NCBI GenBank assembly: GCA_965228625.1
Contig: OZ245829.1
Location: 2,170,001-2,234,000, forward strand
DNA: 64,000 nt
Direction of reading: 5' to 3'
Origin: UBA2767 sp965228625
GTDB lineage: Bacteria > Pseudomonadota > Alphaproteobacteria > Rhizobiales > Methyloligellaceae
In this document: positions 42,921 to 52,292 of the stretch, piece after piece
Layout: each line of letters opens with the position of its first letter
How positions within the stretch are numbered: the stretch's first letter is position 1
Program-made: the position numbers and the translations under genes
Notes under the pieces: generated by a model
The model's input: only the letters and a program-made list of their open reading frames with translations
Databases searched by the model: none
Told to the model about the DNA's origin: nothing

Positions 42921-44138
42921 TCAGGATCCCGGGGCATCGACAAACTCGCCTTTCCGGGCGACGACGCGGCCGCCCTTCAGTACGACGCCGCGGCGGGGCC
43001 GCTGGGCAACGGCTTCGCCCGGCGTCTCCGCCTCCACCGTGAACAGGTCGGCGCGGTTCCCGATACCGAGCCCATAGTCCTCGAGGCCGAGAACCCGGGC
43101 CCCGGCACCACTCGCGCAGTCCAGGGCGACTTCGAGATCCTCGTCGGTGCGATAGCCGGAGCGCCAGGCGAGCAGCATGGCGCGCTCGAGCATGTCGCCG
43201 CTGCCGTAGGGAGACCAGGTGTCGCGGACGTTGTCATTGCCCGCGAAAACCTCGACGCCGCGCTCCCGCAAAGCCTTGACCGGCGGCAAGGGCGACGCCG
43301 CGCCGCCGTGGGTCGCGAGAGATACGCCCGCCCCCGCCATCGCTTCGGCGGTCCGTTCGAACTCGTCCGGCAAGGCGCTCCCGAGACAGAAGCCGTGGCT
43401 GACGGTAACGCGGCCGGACAATCCCGACGCGCGGGTCCGCTCACACAGTGCGTTGATCTCCGCAAGCCCGTCCGCCCCGGCATCATGCAGGTGAATGTCG
43501 ATGCCCTTGCCGCAACGCCCGGCGATTGCAAACAGCACGTCGAACTGGCCGTCGAGATCGTTGTCGATTGCGATCGGATCGAGCCCACCAAGGACGTCGG
43601 CGCCCTCGTTCAGGGCCGCTTCGAGAAGCTCGGACGTTCCCGGCGCCCGCAGCACGCCCGATTGCGGAAACGCGACGATCTGCAGATCGAAGACGCCCGC
43701 AAACGCCTCGCGTAGCTCCAGGAGCGCATGAAAGTGGGTGAGCTTGTTGTCCGGATCGATGTCGACATGGGTCCGGATCGCCGTCGTGCCATATGCCACG
43801 CACTGCCTCGCGAGATTGGCCGCGCGCTCCTTCACCGGAGGCAGGCCGCCGCGCAGCGATTTCTCGGTTTCGATGCGGCTGAGGCGCGTCGGCCCGGCCG
43901 GATGGGGCATCCACGGCAAGCCGGCGAGCGCCTTGTCGAGATGCATGTGCCCGTCGACGAGGCCCGGCAACACCAGCATCCCGTCACCGTCGATGCGGGT
44001 CGCGCCGTTCATCTCGTCTGTGCGACCCGTCCTGATTTCAGCGATACGGCCATCGCGCATCACGATGTCCGCCGCGGTGCCGTCGGCCAAACGGACGTTC
44101 GCGAGAACGCTGGCCTCTTGTGGCGAGCGCGCCGTCAT
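42921..44138 (-). CDS. Cytosine-deaminase-like amidohydrolase
   Basis: A 405-residue amidohydrolase of the CodA/AtzC-like group. Motifs: PGLVDGHMHLDKALAG, a Lys/His region IRTHVDIDPDNKL, DIHLHDAGADG, TVSHGFCLG and the Asp motif VFAGNDNVRDTWSPYG. It may deaminate or hydrolyse a cyclic amide. Its start overlaps the stop of the MmgE/PrpD gene by four bases. Confidence 0.83.
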   Translation of the reverse strand: MTARSPQEASVLANVRLADGTAADIVMRDGRIAEIRTGRTDEMNGATRIDGDGMLVLPGLVDGHMHLDKALAGLPWMPHPAGPTRLSRIETEKSLRGGLPPVKERAANLARQCVAYGTTAIRTHVDIDPDNKLTHFHALLELREAFAGVFDLQIVAFPQSGVLRAPGTSELLEAALNEGADVLGGLDPIAIDNDLDGQFDVLFAIAGRCGKGIDIHLHDAGADGLAEINALCERTRASGLSGRVTVSHGFCLGSALPDEFERTAEAMAGAGVSLATHGGAASPLPPVKALRERGVEVFAGNDNVRDTWSPYGSGDMLERAMLLAWRSGYRTDEDLEVALDCASGAGARVLGLEDYGLGIGNRADLFTVEAETPGEAVAQRPRRGVVLKGGRVVARKGEFVDAPGS

Positions 44139-45523
44139 GGAGCTGCCATCCGAACCGGCGTCTGGTCCTGCAGGAGATGCATCAGATCGGCGACGCGCTC
44201 CAGCGACTCGAACCCCGCCAGATGCCGGCGCACGGTGTCGGCGCGTCCGCCGTCCATCACGCCGCCGACGCAGTCTTCGAACTTGGCCCATACCTCATGC
44301 TCACTGAGCGGGTTCTGCTTGACGCCCTTTGCATGCTGCATGAAGCGGCTGAGCTCCCTGCCGTCATTCAGCCGCAAGCGGACCTCGGCCGGCTCGCGCC
44401 CATTGTCGGCGATCGGCAGCGGCTCCGGCGCGGCCAGATGCATGGTCACGCGGGGCAGCCATGACCTGACCTCGGGATCGTTGAGCGCAGCCGGTTCGAA
44501 ATCGCCCAGTTTGAGCACGCCTTTCGTGACCGCGAGGGCAACGCTGTATTCCATGCTGAAGCGGGCCTCCATCTCGTTGACGGGTTCCGGGAAACGAAGA
44601 TTGTCGAAACTGACCTGGTTGACCCGTGTTTCGATCGCCGCGATGTCGCCGGCGGCAAGATCGTTCTCCTGCATCAGGGACAGAATACCGTCGACCGCCG
44701 TGTGCACGCTTGCGCAACACGGGTGAATCTTGACCTTCAGGCCGTAGCGTTCGAGCGCGGTGGGTTCGCCGAGGCTGTCGGCGACATGGGCGAAACCGGG
44801 CGCGCCTTCGCCGGCGAACAGATCGCGAAATCCCCACGGCGCATCGAGCGGCTCCGGCGTTGCCGTGACACCGGCCGCCGCCAGCCGCGCCGCCATGATT
44901 CCGTTCTGCGCCGCGATACCCGCATGCAGGGGCTTCGCCATCGCGCCGAACTGAAGCTTGGAACCGCACGCCATGCTGAAGCCGAGGCTGATGGCACGCT
45001 GTACACCATCTGCATCGAGACCCATCAGCCGCGCGCATGCGGCCCCTCCGGCCATCGCACCGAGGGTACTGGTCGAGTGCCAGCCCCGCTCGTAATGCGC
45101 GAGATTGACGCCGTTGCCGATCGCAGTGAGCACTTCGAGACCGGCGATATAGGCATCGATGATATCGGTGCCGGAACTGCCCCGCTCCTCGCCGAGCGCC
45201 AGCAACATCGGCGCCAGCACGGCGGTCGCGTGGCCAGCGCCCGGATGGAAATTGTCGTCGAAGTCGAGCGCGTGCGCCGCGGTGCCGTTGACCAGCGCCG
45301 CAAACGGCGCGGGCAACCCGGTCTCCTGTCCGACGACGCTCGCGCCGCCGCTGCCAAGGTCGGCGACCGAGGCGAAGGTGCGCCGTGTCGCCTCGTCAGC
45401 GCCGCCGGCGATCATGCATCCGACGATGTCGATCATGGCGTTGCGGGCGAGGCCGAGGGATACGCCGTTCGCAAGCGAAGGTGTCTCGGCCGTCCAGTCT
45501 GCAAGTGTGCGAGTGATGCTCAT
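44135..45523 (-). CDS. MmgE/PrpD family protein (first copy)
   Basis: A 462-residue MmgE/PrpD fold protein: NGTAAHALDFDDNFHPGAGH near residue 90, RGWHSTSTLGAMA, and KIHPCCASVHTAVDG. Family members are 2-methylcitrate dehydratase, cis-aconitate decarboxylase and iminodisuccinate epimerase, all acting on carboxylic acids. ATG 45523 has GGAG upstream. Co-transcribed with the deaminase-like gene. Confidence 0.85.
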   Translation of the reverse strand: MSITRTLADWTAETPSLANGVSLGLARNAMIDIVGCMIAGGADEATRRTFASVADLGSGGASVVGQETGLPAPFAALVNGTAAHALDFDDNFHPGAGHATAVLAPMLLALGEERGSSGTDIIDAYIAGLEVLTAIGNGVNLAHYERGWHSTSTLGAMAGGAACARLMGLDADGVQRAISLGFSMACGSKLQFGAMAKPLHAGIAAQNGIMAARLAAAGVTATPEPLDAPWGFRDLFAGEGAPGFAHVADSLGEPTALERYGLKVKIHPCCASVHTAVDGILSLMQENDLAAGDIAAIETRVNQVSFDNLRFPEPVNEMEARFSMEYSVALAVTKGVLKLGDFEPAALNDPEVRSWLPRVTMHLAAPEPLPIADNGREPAEVRLRLNDGRELSRFMQHAKGVKQNPLSEHEVWAKFEDCVGGVMDGGRADTVRRHLAGFESLERVADLMHLLQDQTPVRMAAP

Positions 45524-45632
45524 CAGGTGAAACTCCGTGCACGACTTCAGGGCGTGCGGTAATCTAGTGCGTCTTCCAACGGTCGAACCCTGAACCCACA
45601 CGGCCATCACCTTTTACGACGGAGTAATGACC

Positions 45633-46295
45633 ATGACCTATTCGCTGGTCGGCATGTGTCGGCGCACCGGCATGTTCGGTGCCGCGGTTACAACATCCAA
45701 CATGAACGTCGGGATGCGCTGCCCCTACGCAAAAGCCGGCGTCGGCGCCGTTCTGACACAACACCGCACGGACAACAGGCTCGGGCCGCGAGGGATCGAA
45801 CTCCTGGAAGAAGGAAAGAGCGCGCCGGAGGTGATCGACACCCTGGTGGACGGCAACCCGACGATCGGCTGGCGCCAGCTCGCCGTCGTCGACCGCAACG
45901 GCAACACCGGGTTCTATCACGGTGAGAACATCACCTCGATCCACGCCGCGGCGCAAGGCGACGGTTGCTGCGCGATCGGGAACATCATCCGCAATGAGGA
46001 CGTTCCGCGGAAAATGATCGAGGCATTCGAGGGATCGCCCGAGGATCATCTCGCCGAACGCCTCGTGCTCGCGCTCGAGGCCGGATTTGCGGCCGGCAGC
46101 GAGTTCAAGCAGGTCAAGTCCGCGGCTCTGCTCGTGGCGCATGAGGAGTCCTTCCCTCTTGTCGATCTGCGAGTCGAGTTCGACCGCGCGCCGCTCGTCG
46201 AACTCCGGTTCCTTTGGGAAGCCTACCAACCGCAGATGGAACGCTTCGTCATACAGGTCATCGACCCGGACAGCCTTCCCGCGGTCGGGGGCTGA
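45633..46295 (+). CDS. DUF1028 family protein (Ntn-hydrolase-like)
   Basis: A 220-residue DUF1028 protein: TYSLVGMCRRTGMFGAAVTT at the N-terminus, the GVGAVLTQHRTD core and the NIIRNEDV motif. DUF1028 proteins have an Ntn-hydrolase-like fold and are often found with RidA and peptidases. Here it lies within such a neighbourhood. ATG 45633 is preferred to 45627 because GGAG is then eight bases away. It diverges from the MmgE/PrpD operon. Confidence 0.83.
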   Translation: MTYSLVGMCRRTGMFGAAVTTSNMNVGMRCPYAKAGVGAVLTQHRTDNRLGPRGIELLEEGKSAPEVIDTLVDGNPTIGWRQLAVVDRNGNTGFYHGENITSIHAAAQGDGCCAIGNIIRNEDVPRKMIEAFEGSPEDHLAERLVLALEAGFAAGSEFKQVKSAALLVAHEESFPLVDLRVEFDRAPLVELRFLWEAYQPQMERFVIQVIDPDSLPAVGG

Positions 46296-46339
46296 ATTTC
46301 ACGTCAGCCGCGGTCGACGCACCATGCCCGGTCACGGCA

Positions 46340-48460
46340 TCAAACCACGGCCTGTTTCTTGCCGGCGTAAGTAATCACCGGTTTCATCTTCTCCAGTTTA
46401 TCTCGGGAAATGTGACAGTACAGTCGATGGTTCTTGCCGAACTCGTGCTGCGGCGGATCCTCGGTTTCGCAGATTTTTCCGATCTTGCGGGGGCAGCGCG
46501 AGGCGAAACGGCAGCCCGATTCGGGGTTGACGGGACTGGGAACGGATCCCTCGAGCCGGATCGTCTCCTGCTTGATCATGGGATCCGGAAGCGAGATCGC
46601 CGACAGCAGGGCTTCGGTATATGGATGGTAGGGCGGAACGAACACCTCCTCGGGCGTTCCGATCTCGCATAGCTTCCCCATGTACATGACCGCAACCTGA
46701 TCCGACAGATAGCGCACGACCGAGAGATCGTGCGAGATGAACATGTAGGCCGTCTTCGAGTTTTTCTGCAGCTCGACGAGCAGATTGAGAATGGCCGCCT
46801 GCACGGAAACGTCGAGCGCGGACAGCGGTTCGTCGCAGACAATCAGCTCGGGCTCGGCGGCGAAGGCACGCGCCACGGCCACACGCTGCTTCTCGCCGCC
46901 GGAAAGCTCATGGGGGTAGCGCTGGGCGTACGATGCCGGGAGGTTCACGCTGCGCAACAGCTCGGCAACGCGGTCGGCCTGCTTGTCCGCCGGAACGAGA
47001 CCGAAAAGCTGGAGCGGACGGCGGATGGTCTCGCCCACCGACTTCTGCGGATTCAGGGTGGCGTCCGGGTTCTGAAAGACGATCTGGATGCGGCGGCGCA
47101 GGTCCGGGCTGCGCGTGCGCGCCGTGCCTTCCAGTTCATCGCCCTCGAACACCTGCTCGCCGCCGGTCGGCGACTGCAGCCCCACCACCGTGCGCCCGAG
47201 CGTGGTCTTCCCGCAGCCGCTTTCACCGACGATGGCCAGCGTCTGGCCGTGACCGACCTCCAGCTCGATGCCGTCGACGGCATGCACCTGGCGGATGCTC
47301 TGGCCGGTGACGAACTCCCTGAAACTGCGGCGAAGCTGGTAGTAGCACCGCAGATCCTCGATATCGAGCAGCGTACTCGGCGGCTTGGACATCGTGGACG
47401 TCTTGCGCTTCCGGATGCGCCGGTCGAACTTGAACCTCGGAATGTCACGCCAGCGTAGACATCGCACGAAATCGTCCTCGCCATCGCCGACCTGCTCGGC
47501 CGCGATATGCGACGTCTCGCACGCGTCGCGCCGATGCTCGCAACGCGGCGCAAAAATGCAACCGGCCGGGAGGTTCGCAAGGTTCGGCAGGCGCCCCTCG
47601 ATCGCGCTGAGCGGGCGATCGTGCTTGGACAGGTCGAGCCGCGGGATGCAGGACAGCAGACTGCGCGTGTAGGGATGAGCCGGTTCGAAAAACACGCGCG
47701 ACACCGGTCCTTCCTCGAGGATCTCACCGGCATACATGACCGCCACGCGCTGGCAGAATCGCGCGACAACACCGAGGTTGTGGGTGATGTAGAGAATCGC
47801 CGACCGGTGGCTGCGCTGCAGGTTTGCGACCAGGTCGAGAATGTGCGCCTCGGTGGTGACGTCGAGTCCGGTCGTCGGCTCATCCATGATCAGCAGTTCG
47901 GGGTTACACGCAAACGCCATGGCGATCACCACACGCTGCTGCTGCCCCCCGGAAAGCTCGTGCGGATAACGCAGCGCCACGCTCGCGGGATCGGGCAGTT
48001 TCACCTCGTCCAGCAATTGCAGCACCCGCTCGCGGATCGCCGCCGGCGTATCTCCGGTGTGCTCCTTCAGGACTTCACCGATCTGGTCGCCGACCCGAAA
48101 CGCCGGATTGAGCGCGGTCTGCGGGTCCTGATACACCATGGCGATGCGCGACCCCTGAACGGCGCGTAGCTCCTGGGCATTCAGCGCCAGAAGGTCCGTT
48201 TCTCCGAAGTAAATGGATCCTTTCATGATCCGCCCGGCGGCATCGAGGCCCCGCATGGCGGAGAACGCCACCGAGCTCTTTCCCGACCCGCTTTCGCCTA
48301 CCAGGGCCAACGTCTCGCCGGCCCGCACAGTCAGGTTGACGCCGCGAACGGCCTGGATCTCCTGGCCGCGCGCGAAGTAAGAAACACAAAGGTCCCGGAT
48401 CGTGAGCACCGGCCGGTCTGGTTCCGAACAGCGGGCCGCCGGTGCGGCAGCTTCATTCAT
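46340..48460 (-). CDS. Dipeptide/oligopeptide ABC transporter, fused ATPases (DppD-DppF-like)
   Basis: A 706-residue fusion of two ATP-binding subunits. Each half has a Walker A (GESGSGKSS and GESGCGKTT), a Q-loop, an ABC signature LSGGQQQR and LSGGEKQR, and a Walker B (LLIMDEP and LIVCDEP), with the usual C-terminal Cys-rich oligopeptide domain after each. It powers uptake with the permeases and binding protein downstream in the window coordinates (upstream in transcription). It overlaps the permease stop by eight bases. Confidence 0.93.
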   Translation of the reverse strand: MNEAAAPAARCSEPDRPVLTIRDLCVSYFARGQEIQAVRGVNLTVRAGETLALVGESGSGKSSVAFSAMRGLDAAGRIMKGSIYFGETDLLALNAQELRAVQGSRIAMVYQDPQTALNPAFRVGDQIGEVLKEHTGDTPAAIRERVLQLLDEVKLPDPASVALRYPHELSGGQQQRVVIAMAFACNPELLIMDEPTTGLDVTTEAHILDLVANLQRSHRSAILYITHNLGVVARFCQRVAVMYAGEILEEGPVSRVFFEPAHPYTRSLLSCIPRLDLSKHDRPLSAIEGRLPNLANLPAGCIFAPRCEHRRDACETSHIAAEQVGDGEDDFVRCLRWRDIPRFKFDRRIRKRKTSTMSKPPSTLLDIEDLRCYYQLRRSFREFVTGQSIRQVHAVDGIELEVGHGQTLAIVGESGCGKTTLGRTVVGLQSPTGGEQVFEGDELEGTARTRSPDLRRRIQIVFQNPDATLNPQKSVGETIRRPLQLFGLVPADKQADRVAELLRSVNLPASYAQRYPHELSGGEKQRVAVARAFAAEPELIVCDEPLSALDVSVQAAILNLLVELQKNSKTAYMFISHDLSVVRYLSDQVAVMYMGKLCEIGTPEEVFVPPYHPYTEALLSAISLPDPMIKQETIRLEGSVPSPVNPESGCRFASRCPRKIGKICETEDPPQHEFGKNHRLYCHISRDKLEKMKPVITYAGKKQAVV

Positions 48461-49331
48461 CGGCGGTCTTCCTCGCCGCGAGCCACTCCCGCATGCCGTC
48501 GCCGAACAGGTTGACACCGATGATCAGGGTGACGATTGCCGCCGCCGGCGCAAACACGACCCAAGGCGCGCTCGACAGGAACGCCCGTTCCTTCGCGATC
48601 ATCAATCCCCAATCGGGCGCCGGAGGCTGCGCGCCAAGGCCCAGATAGCTCAGCGAAACGACCAGCAGAACCGCGTAACTCAGCCGGATGCAGGTTTCGA
48701 CGATGATCGGTGGCCACACATTGGGGAGAATTTCCCGGAAGATGATGAAGCTGTTGCTCTCGCCGCGCACCTCGGCCGCTTCGACGAACTGCACGTGGCG
48801 CAATCCGAGCGTCGCGCTGCGTACCACGCGCGCGACCTTGGGCGTGAAGACGATGCCGATACTGAGAACCGCGTTGATCTCGTTCGAGCCGAGCGCCGCG
48901 ACGACGAGCATGGCGAGAAGCAGGCCCGGAAACGACATGGCGATATCGGTCAGCCGCATCAGGATCTCGTCGATCCAGCCGCCGACATATCCGCTGAACA
49001 GGCCGATCAGCAGTCCGGCGGCCACGCCGATGATCGTACCGATACCGGCCATCAGGACGGTAAGCCGCGCACCGGCGACAACCCGGCTGAAGATATCGCG
49101 CCCGTACCGGTCGGTGCCCCACCAGAATTCTTCCGACGGCGGCGCCAGTCGCGAGCCGAAGTGGAACTTGTCGAACGGATACGGCGTGATGTGCGGCCCG
49201 ATGATCGCCAGCACGATGAACAGGCCGACGATCCCGCCGCCGATCATCAGACTCTTCGGAACACGCCGCGGTGGTGTGACGGCACGGGAGACCTCAACCT
49301 CGTCAGCACTGGGAATGGTCGTGTCAGACAT
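48453..49331 (-). CDS. Dipeptide-type ABC transporter permease (DppC-like)
   Basis: A 292-residue permease with six helices, an N-terminal cytoplasmic part and the EAA loop EAAEVRGESNSFIIFREILPN (read in two parts). It matches the DppC/OppC family (KSLMIGGGIVGLFIV; GTDRYGRDIFSRVV). It lies 18 bases after the DppB-like gene. Confidence 0.92.
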   Translation of the reverse strand: MSDTTIPSADEVEVSRAVTPPRRVPKSLMIGGGIVGLFIVLAIIGPHITPYPFDKFHFGSRLAPPSEEFWWGTDRYGRDIFSRVVAGARLTVLMAGIGTIIGVAAGLLIGLFSGYVGGWIDEILMRLTDIAMSFPGLLLAMLVVAALGSNEINAVLSIGIVFTPKVARVVRSATLGLRHVQFVEAAEVRGESNSFIIFREILPNVWPPIIVETCIRLSYAVLLVVSLSYLGLGAQPPAPDWGLMIAKERAFLSSAPWVVFAPAAAIVTLIIGVNLFGDGMREWLAARKTADE

Positions 49332-49349
49332 CGATGATCAGGCCTCTCA

Positions 49350-50300
49350 TCACGTGTACCGAATGCGTGGATCGAGCAGCGCGTAACCGACATCGGCGAG
49401 CGCGTTGGCGATGCAATAGCCGGAAGCGACGAACAGCATGCTCGCCTGCAACAGCGGCGTGTCGCGCTGCTCGATAGCGAACAACACCAGACTGCCGAGC
49501 CCCGGATAGCTGAAAACCTGTTCGACGAGCACGACGCCGCCGATCATCCAGCCGATATTGAAGGCAATGACCGTCAGTGTCGGTAGCATCGCGTTGCGCA
49601 GGGCGTGCTTGTAGAGCACCAGCCGCTTCGGCAATCCCTTGAGCCGCGCCGTTCGGACATAGGGCGTCTTCAGCACCTCGATCATGGATGAACGGGTGAT
49701 GCGGGTGATGTGAGCAACGGATTCCAGGGTAAGCACCGCCACGGGCAGTGCGAGCACGTAGGCCCAATGGAAAAAGCCGCTTCCCTCCGACAGGGAGCTC
49801 GTGGAGGGGAACCAGTTCAGCCATGCCGCGAATATCAGGATGAACAGCGAACCGGATACGAAGGCGGGCACCGATACGCCGGTCAGGGTCACGACCGTGA
49901 TGGCGCTGTCGATGATCCCGTTGGGGCGGACCGCGGCGATGACGCCGAGGATCAGGCTCAGGATCACCGAGATCACGAGGGCCGGAATGGCCAGCCGGAG
50001 GGAATATCCCAGGCGCTCGAACAGGATCGGCGCGATCGGCGCATCCATCGACAGACTGCGCCCCATGTCGCCCTGCAGGATGCCCCAGAGCCATCCGAAA
50101 TACTGCTCGTACCAGGGTCGGTCGAGACCGAGTTTGGCACGCAGCATGTCATGCGCCCCGCCCTCGCTCTCGACCCACGCCTCCAGGATTTGATCGGCCG
50201 CGTCGCCGGGGAGGATCTGGACGATGATGAAGATCATCGCCGAGATGCCGAGCAGCGTCAGACCCAAAAGCCCCGTGCGACGGACGAGATACCTCAGCAT
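49350..50300 (-). CDS. Dipeptide-type ABC transporter permease (DppB-like)
   Basis: A 316-residue permease with the DppB N-terminus (RYLVRRTGLLGLTLLGIS), six helices and the EAA-type loop RTARLKGLPKRLVLYKHALRN. It forms the channel with the DppC-like protein. A strong hairpin lies between it and the binding-protein gene. Confidence 0.92.
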   Translation of the reverse strand: MLRYLVRRTGLLGLTLLGISAMIFIIVQILPGDAADQILEAWVESEGGAHDMLRAKLGLDRPWYEQYFGWLWGILQGDMGRSLSMDAPIAPILFERLGYSLRLAIPALVISVILSLILGVIAAVRPNGIIDSAITVVTLTGVSVPAFVSGSLFILIFAAWLNWFPSTSSLSEGSGFFHWAYVLALPVAVLTLESVAHITRITRSSMIEVLKTPYVRTARLKGLPKRLVLYKHALRNAMLPTLTVIAFNIGWMIGGVVLVEQVFSYPGLGSLVLFAIEQRDTPLLQASMLFVASGYCIANALADVGYALLDPRIRYT

Positions 50301-50328
50301 AACCGGTCAGCCCTGTCGGTGGCTTCGG

Positions 50329-50359
50329 TTGGGGCGGACCGCTTCCGGGTCCGCCCCAA
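50329..50359 (-). repeat. Intergenic hairpin between the binding-protein and permease genes
   Basis: A perfect 12-base stem (TTGGGGCGGACC with its complement) and a seven-base loop. There is no T-run after it on the gene strand, so it probably slows RNA decay or trims read-through, raising binding-protein levels over the permeases, as in other ABC operons. Confidence 0.75.
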
Positions 50360-50376
50360 TCGAGATTTGCTGCCGT

Positions 50377-51891
50377 TTATTTCTCAACCCATGTTTCGCG
50401 CAGATCGACATACTGCACCGGGATGAGCTTGTAGTTCTTGACCTCCTTGCGGACGGCCGAGACGTAGTTCTTGAAGTATGCCACGACATCGGGACCCTCG
50501 TTGTAGAGAATCTCCTGAACCTTGTCGTAAAGCGGTTTGCGGTCCTCGAACTTCGTTTTGGCCTTGGCCTGATCCAGGAGCTTGTCGACTTCCGGATTGG
50601 AGTAGCCGGTATAGTTCCAGTTGCTCTTGGTGTAGTAGAACGGCGTCAGGCTTTCATCGATCGTCGGCCGGCCGAACCAGTTGTTGTGCGACGTCGCAAA
50701 GGGTTTCGGCTTGGGAATGATGTCCTTGTAGAGACGCGCAATCTCGACACTTTCGATCTTCACGCGGAAACCCGACTCGGCGAGCGTCTGCTGCGCCACG
50801 ACGGCAGCCGGTTCCAGTCCGGGGCGTTGCGTCGAGGTGTAAAGCGTGATGTCGATACCATCCGGATAGCCGGCTTCGGCCAACAGCTTCTTGGCCTTGG
50901 CAACGTCCTTTTTCCGCTGCGGCAAAGCCTTGTTGTAGTAGGGGTTCGACGGGCTGACGGGCGTGTCGTTTCCGAGCACCCCGAGGCCACCGGTTGCCGC
51001 TTCCATCATGGCCTGACGGTCAACCGCGTAGCGCAGCGCCTGACGCACACGCACGTCGTCGAACGGCTTCGCATCGACCCACATGATCAACGGCTGGAAG
51101 GAGGGTGCCGAGACCACCATCACCTCGATGTTCGGGTCCTTCTTCAGTTCGTCGATGATCTCCGAGGGTGCGAAATACATGATGTCGATCTCGCCGGTCT
51201 TCAGGGCAGAGACCTGGGCGGCGTATTCCTTGATGTAGATCTGATGGACCTCGTCGAGGTAGGGCAGACCCTCCTCGAAATAGTCCGGATTGCGCACAAG
51301 GATGGCCTTGTTGCCGGGCACATACTCCTTGAGAATGAACGGGCCGCTGCCGATCGGCTTGTTGGCGATCTCGTCGACGTTTTCCTTGGCGATGATCCGC
51401 GAGAACGTATTGCCGAGCTGCAGGGCGAGGTCGGCATAGGGGCCCTCAAGTTTAAAGACGACCGTATGATCGTCCTTCACGATCACCTCCTTGATCGGTC
51501 CCAGTGACTTTGCGCCCTTGCTGGCGGTCTTGGGATCGAGGATTCGATCAATCGAGAATTTCACGTCCGACGCGACAACCGGCCGTCCGTTTGAGAACTT
51601 GGCATCCTTGCGCAGATGGAATGTCCACTCGCTGCCGTCTTCGTTGGTTTCCCACTTGTGTGCAAGCTGGGGTTCCGGTTTGAGCTCGGGGCTGATGCGC
51701 GTGAGATTGCTGAAGATCATGGCCGTCAGCATGTAACCGTCACCCGTCCGCGTCCGGGCCGGATCAAGTCCCGGCTTGACGCTCGGCGTCGCGAACTTCA
51801 GAACGCCTCCCCGTTTTTGTGCGTCCGCCGAGACGGCACTCAGGGCGAGCACCATCACAGCGGCGACAATCATACAGGTCCTTTTGAACAT
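50377..51891 (-). CDS. Periplasmic substrate-binding protein of the dipeptide ABC transporter (SBP family 5)
   Basis: A 504-residue extracellular binding protein (SBP_bac_5) with a signal peptide starting MFKRTCMIVAAVMVLALS and ending near SADAQKRGG. Family motifs: LAHKWETNEDGSEWTFHLRK and VKFSIDRILDP. It delivers a peptide-like, opine-like or chelate ligand to the permeases; the surrounding genes suggest an N-substituted amino acid. GGGAGTGTCAAG precedes ATG 51891. First gene of the transporter operon. Confidence 0.92.
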   Translation of the reverse strand: MFKRTCMIVAAVMVLALSAVSADAQKRGGVLKFATPSVKPGLDPARTRTGDGYMLTAMIFSNLTRISPELKPEPQLAHKWETNEDGSEWTFHLRKDAKFSNGRPVVASDVKFSIDRILDPKTASKGAKSLGPIKEVIVKDDHTVVFKLEGPYADLALQLGNTFSRIIAKENVDEIANKPIGSGPFILKEYVPGNKAILVRNPDYFEEGLPYLDEVHQIYIKEYAAQVSALKTGEIDIMYFAPSEIIDELKKDPNIEVMVVSAPSFQPLIMWVDAKPFDDVRVRQALRYAVDRQAMMEAATGGLGVLGNDTPVSPSNPYYNKALPQRKKDVAKAKKLLAEAGYPDGIDITLYTSTQRPGLEPAAVVAQQTLAESGFRVKIESVEIARLYKDIIPKPKPFATSHNNWFGRPTIDESLTPFYYTKSNWNYTGYSNPEVDKLLDQAKAKTKFEDRKPLYDKVQEILYNEGPDVVAYFKNYVSAVRKEVKNYKLIPVQYVDLRETWVEK

Positions 51892-52292
51892 CTTGACACT
51901 CCCTTTGTTGCTCGCGCCGTTACCCGGGTGTGGGAAACCGGTGCGGCTGGCGAGACTTGAAATCCGGCACACTTCCCCCTTTTGCCGCAGCTTCCACGGG
52001 TAGATAATGAGTTTAAACAACCATAAGGTCGAATAAATTATATGACGCGGCGTATAACGCTCACTTATTCGCGCCATATCCGGAGCAGTGCGCCGGGGCG
52101 CCACGCGTAGACATCGTTCACAAATTTCCATAACCGATCCAGCGGTTGCCGTCCCGGTCATCGTGCAACTAAAGGCTGCAGATTGGCGGCATAAAGACAG
52201 GCTCTGAGGGGCCCCTCCATATAACCGCGGTGAATAGGGGTGCCGGGATTTCTTATTCGACACTCCCGCCTGCTTTCGCGGATAACGAGGGC
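51892..52292. other. Divergent promoter region of the transporter and the M20 operon
   Basis: About 400 bases without a gene, AT-rich around 52000-52070. It contains an inverted repeat CGAATAA (52030-52036) / TTATTCG (52065-52071) and an inner pair TTATA / TATAA (52038-52042, 52053-52057) with a different centre. They could bind a regulator, but no regulator gene is close by. Confidence 0.5.

Noticed and set aside
52030..52071. Inverted repeat before the transporter operon as a defined operator
   Set aside because: Inner and outer dyads have different centres and no regulator gene is adjacent; kept only as a note on the promoter region.
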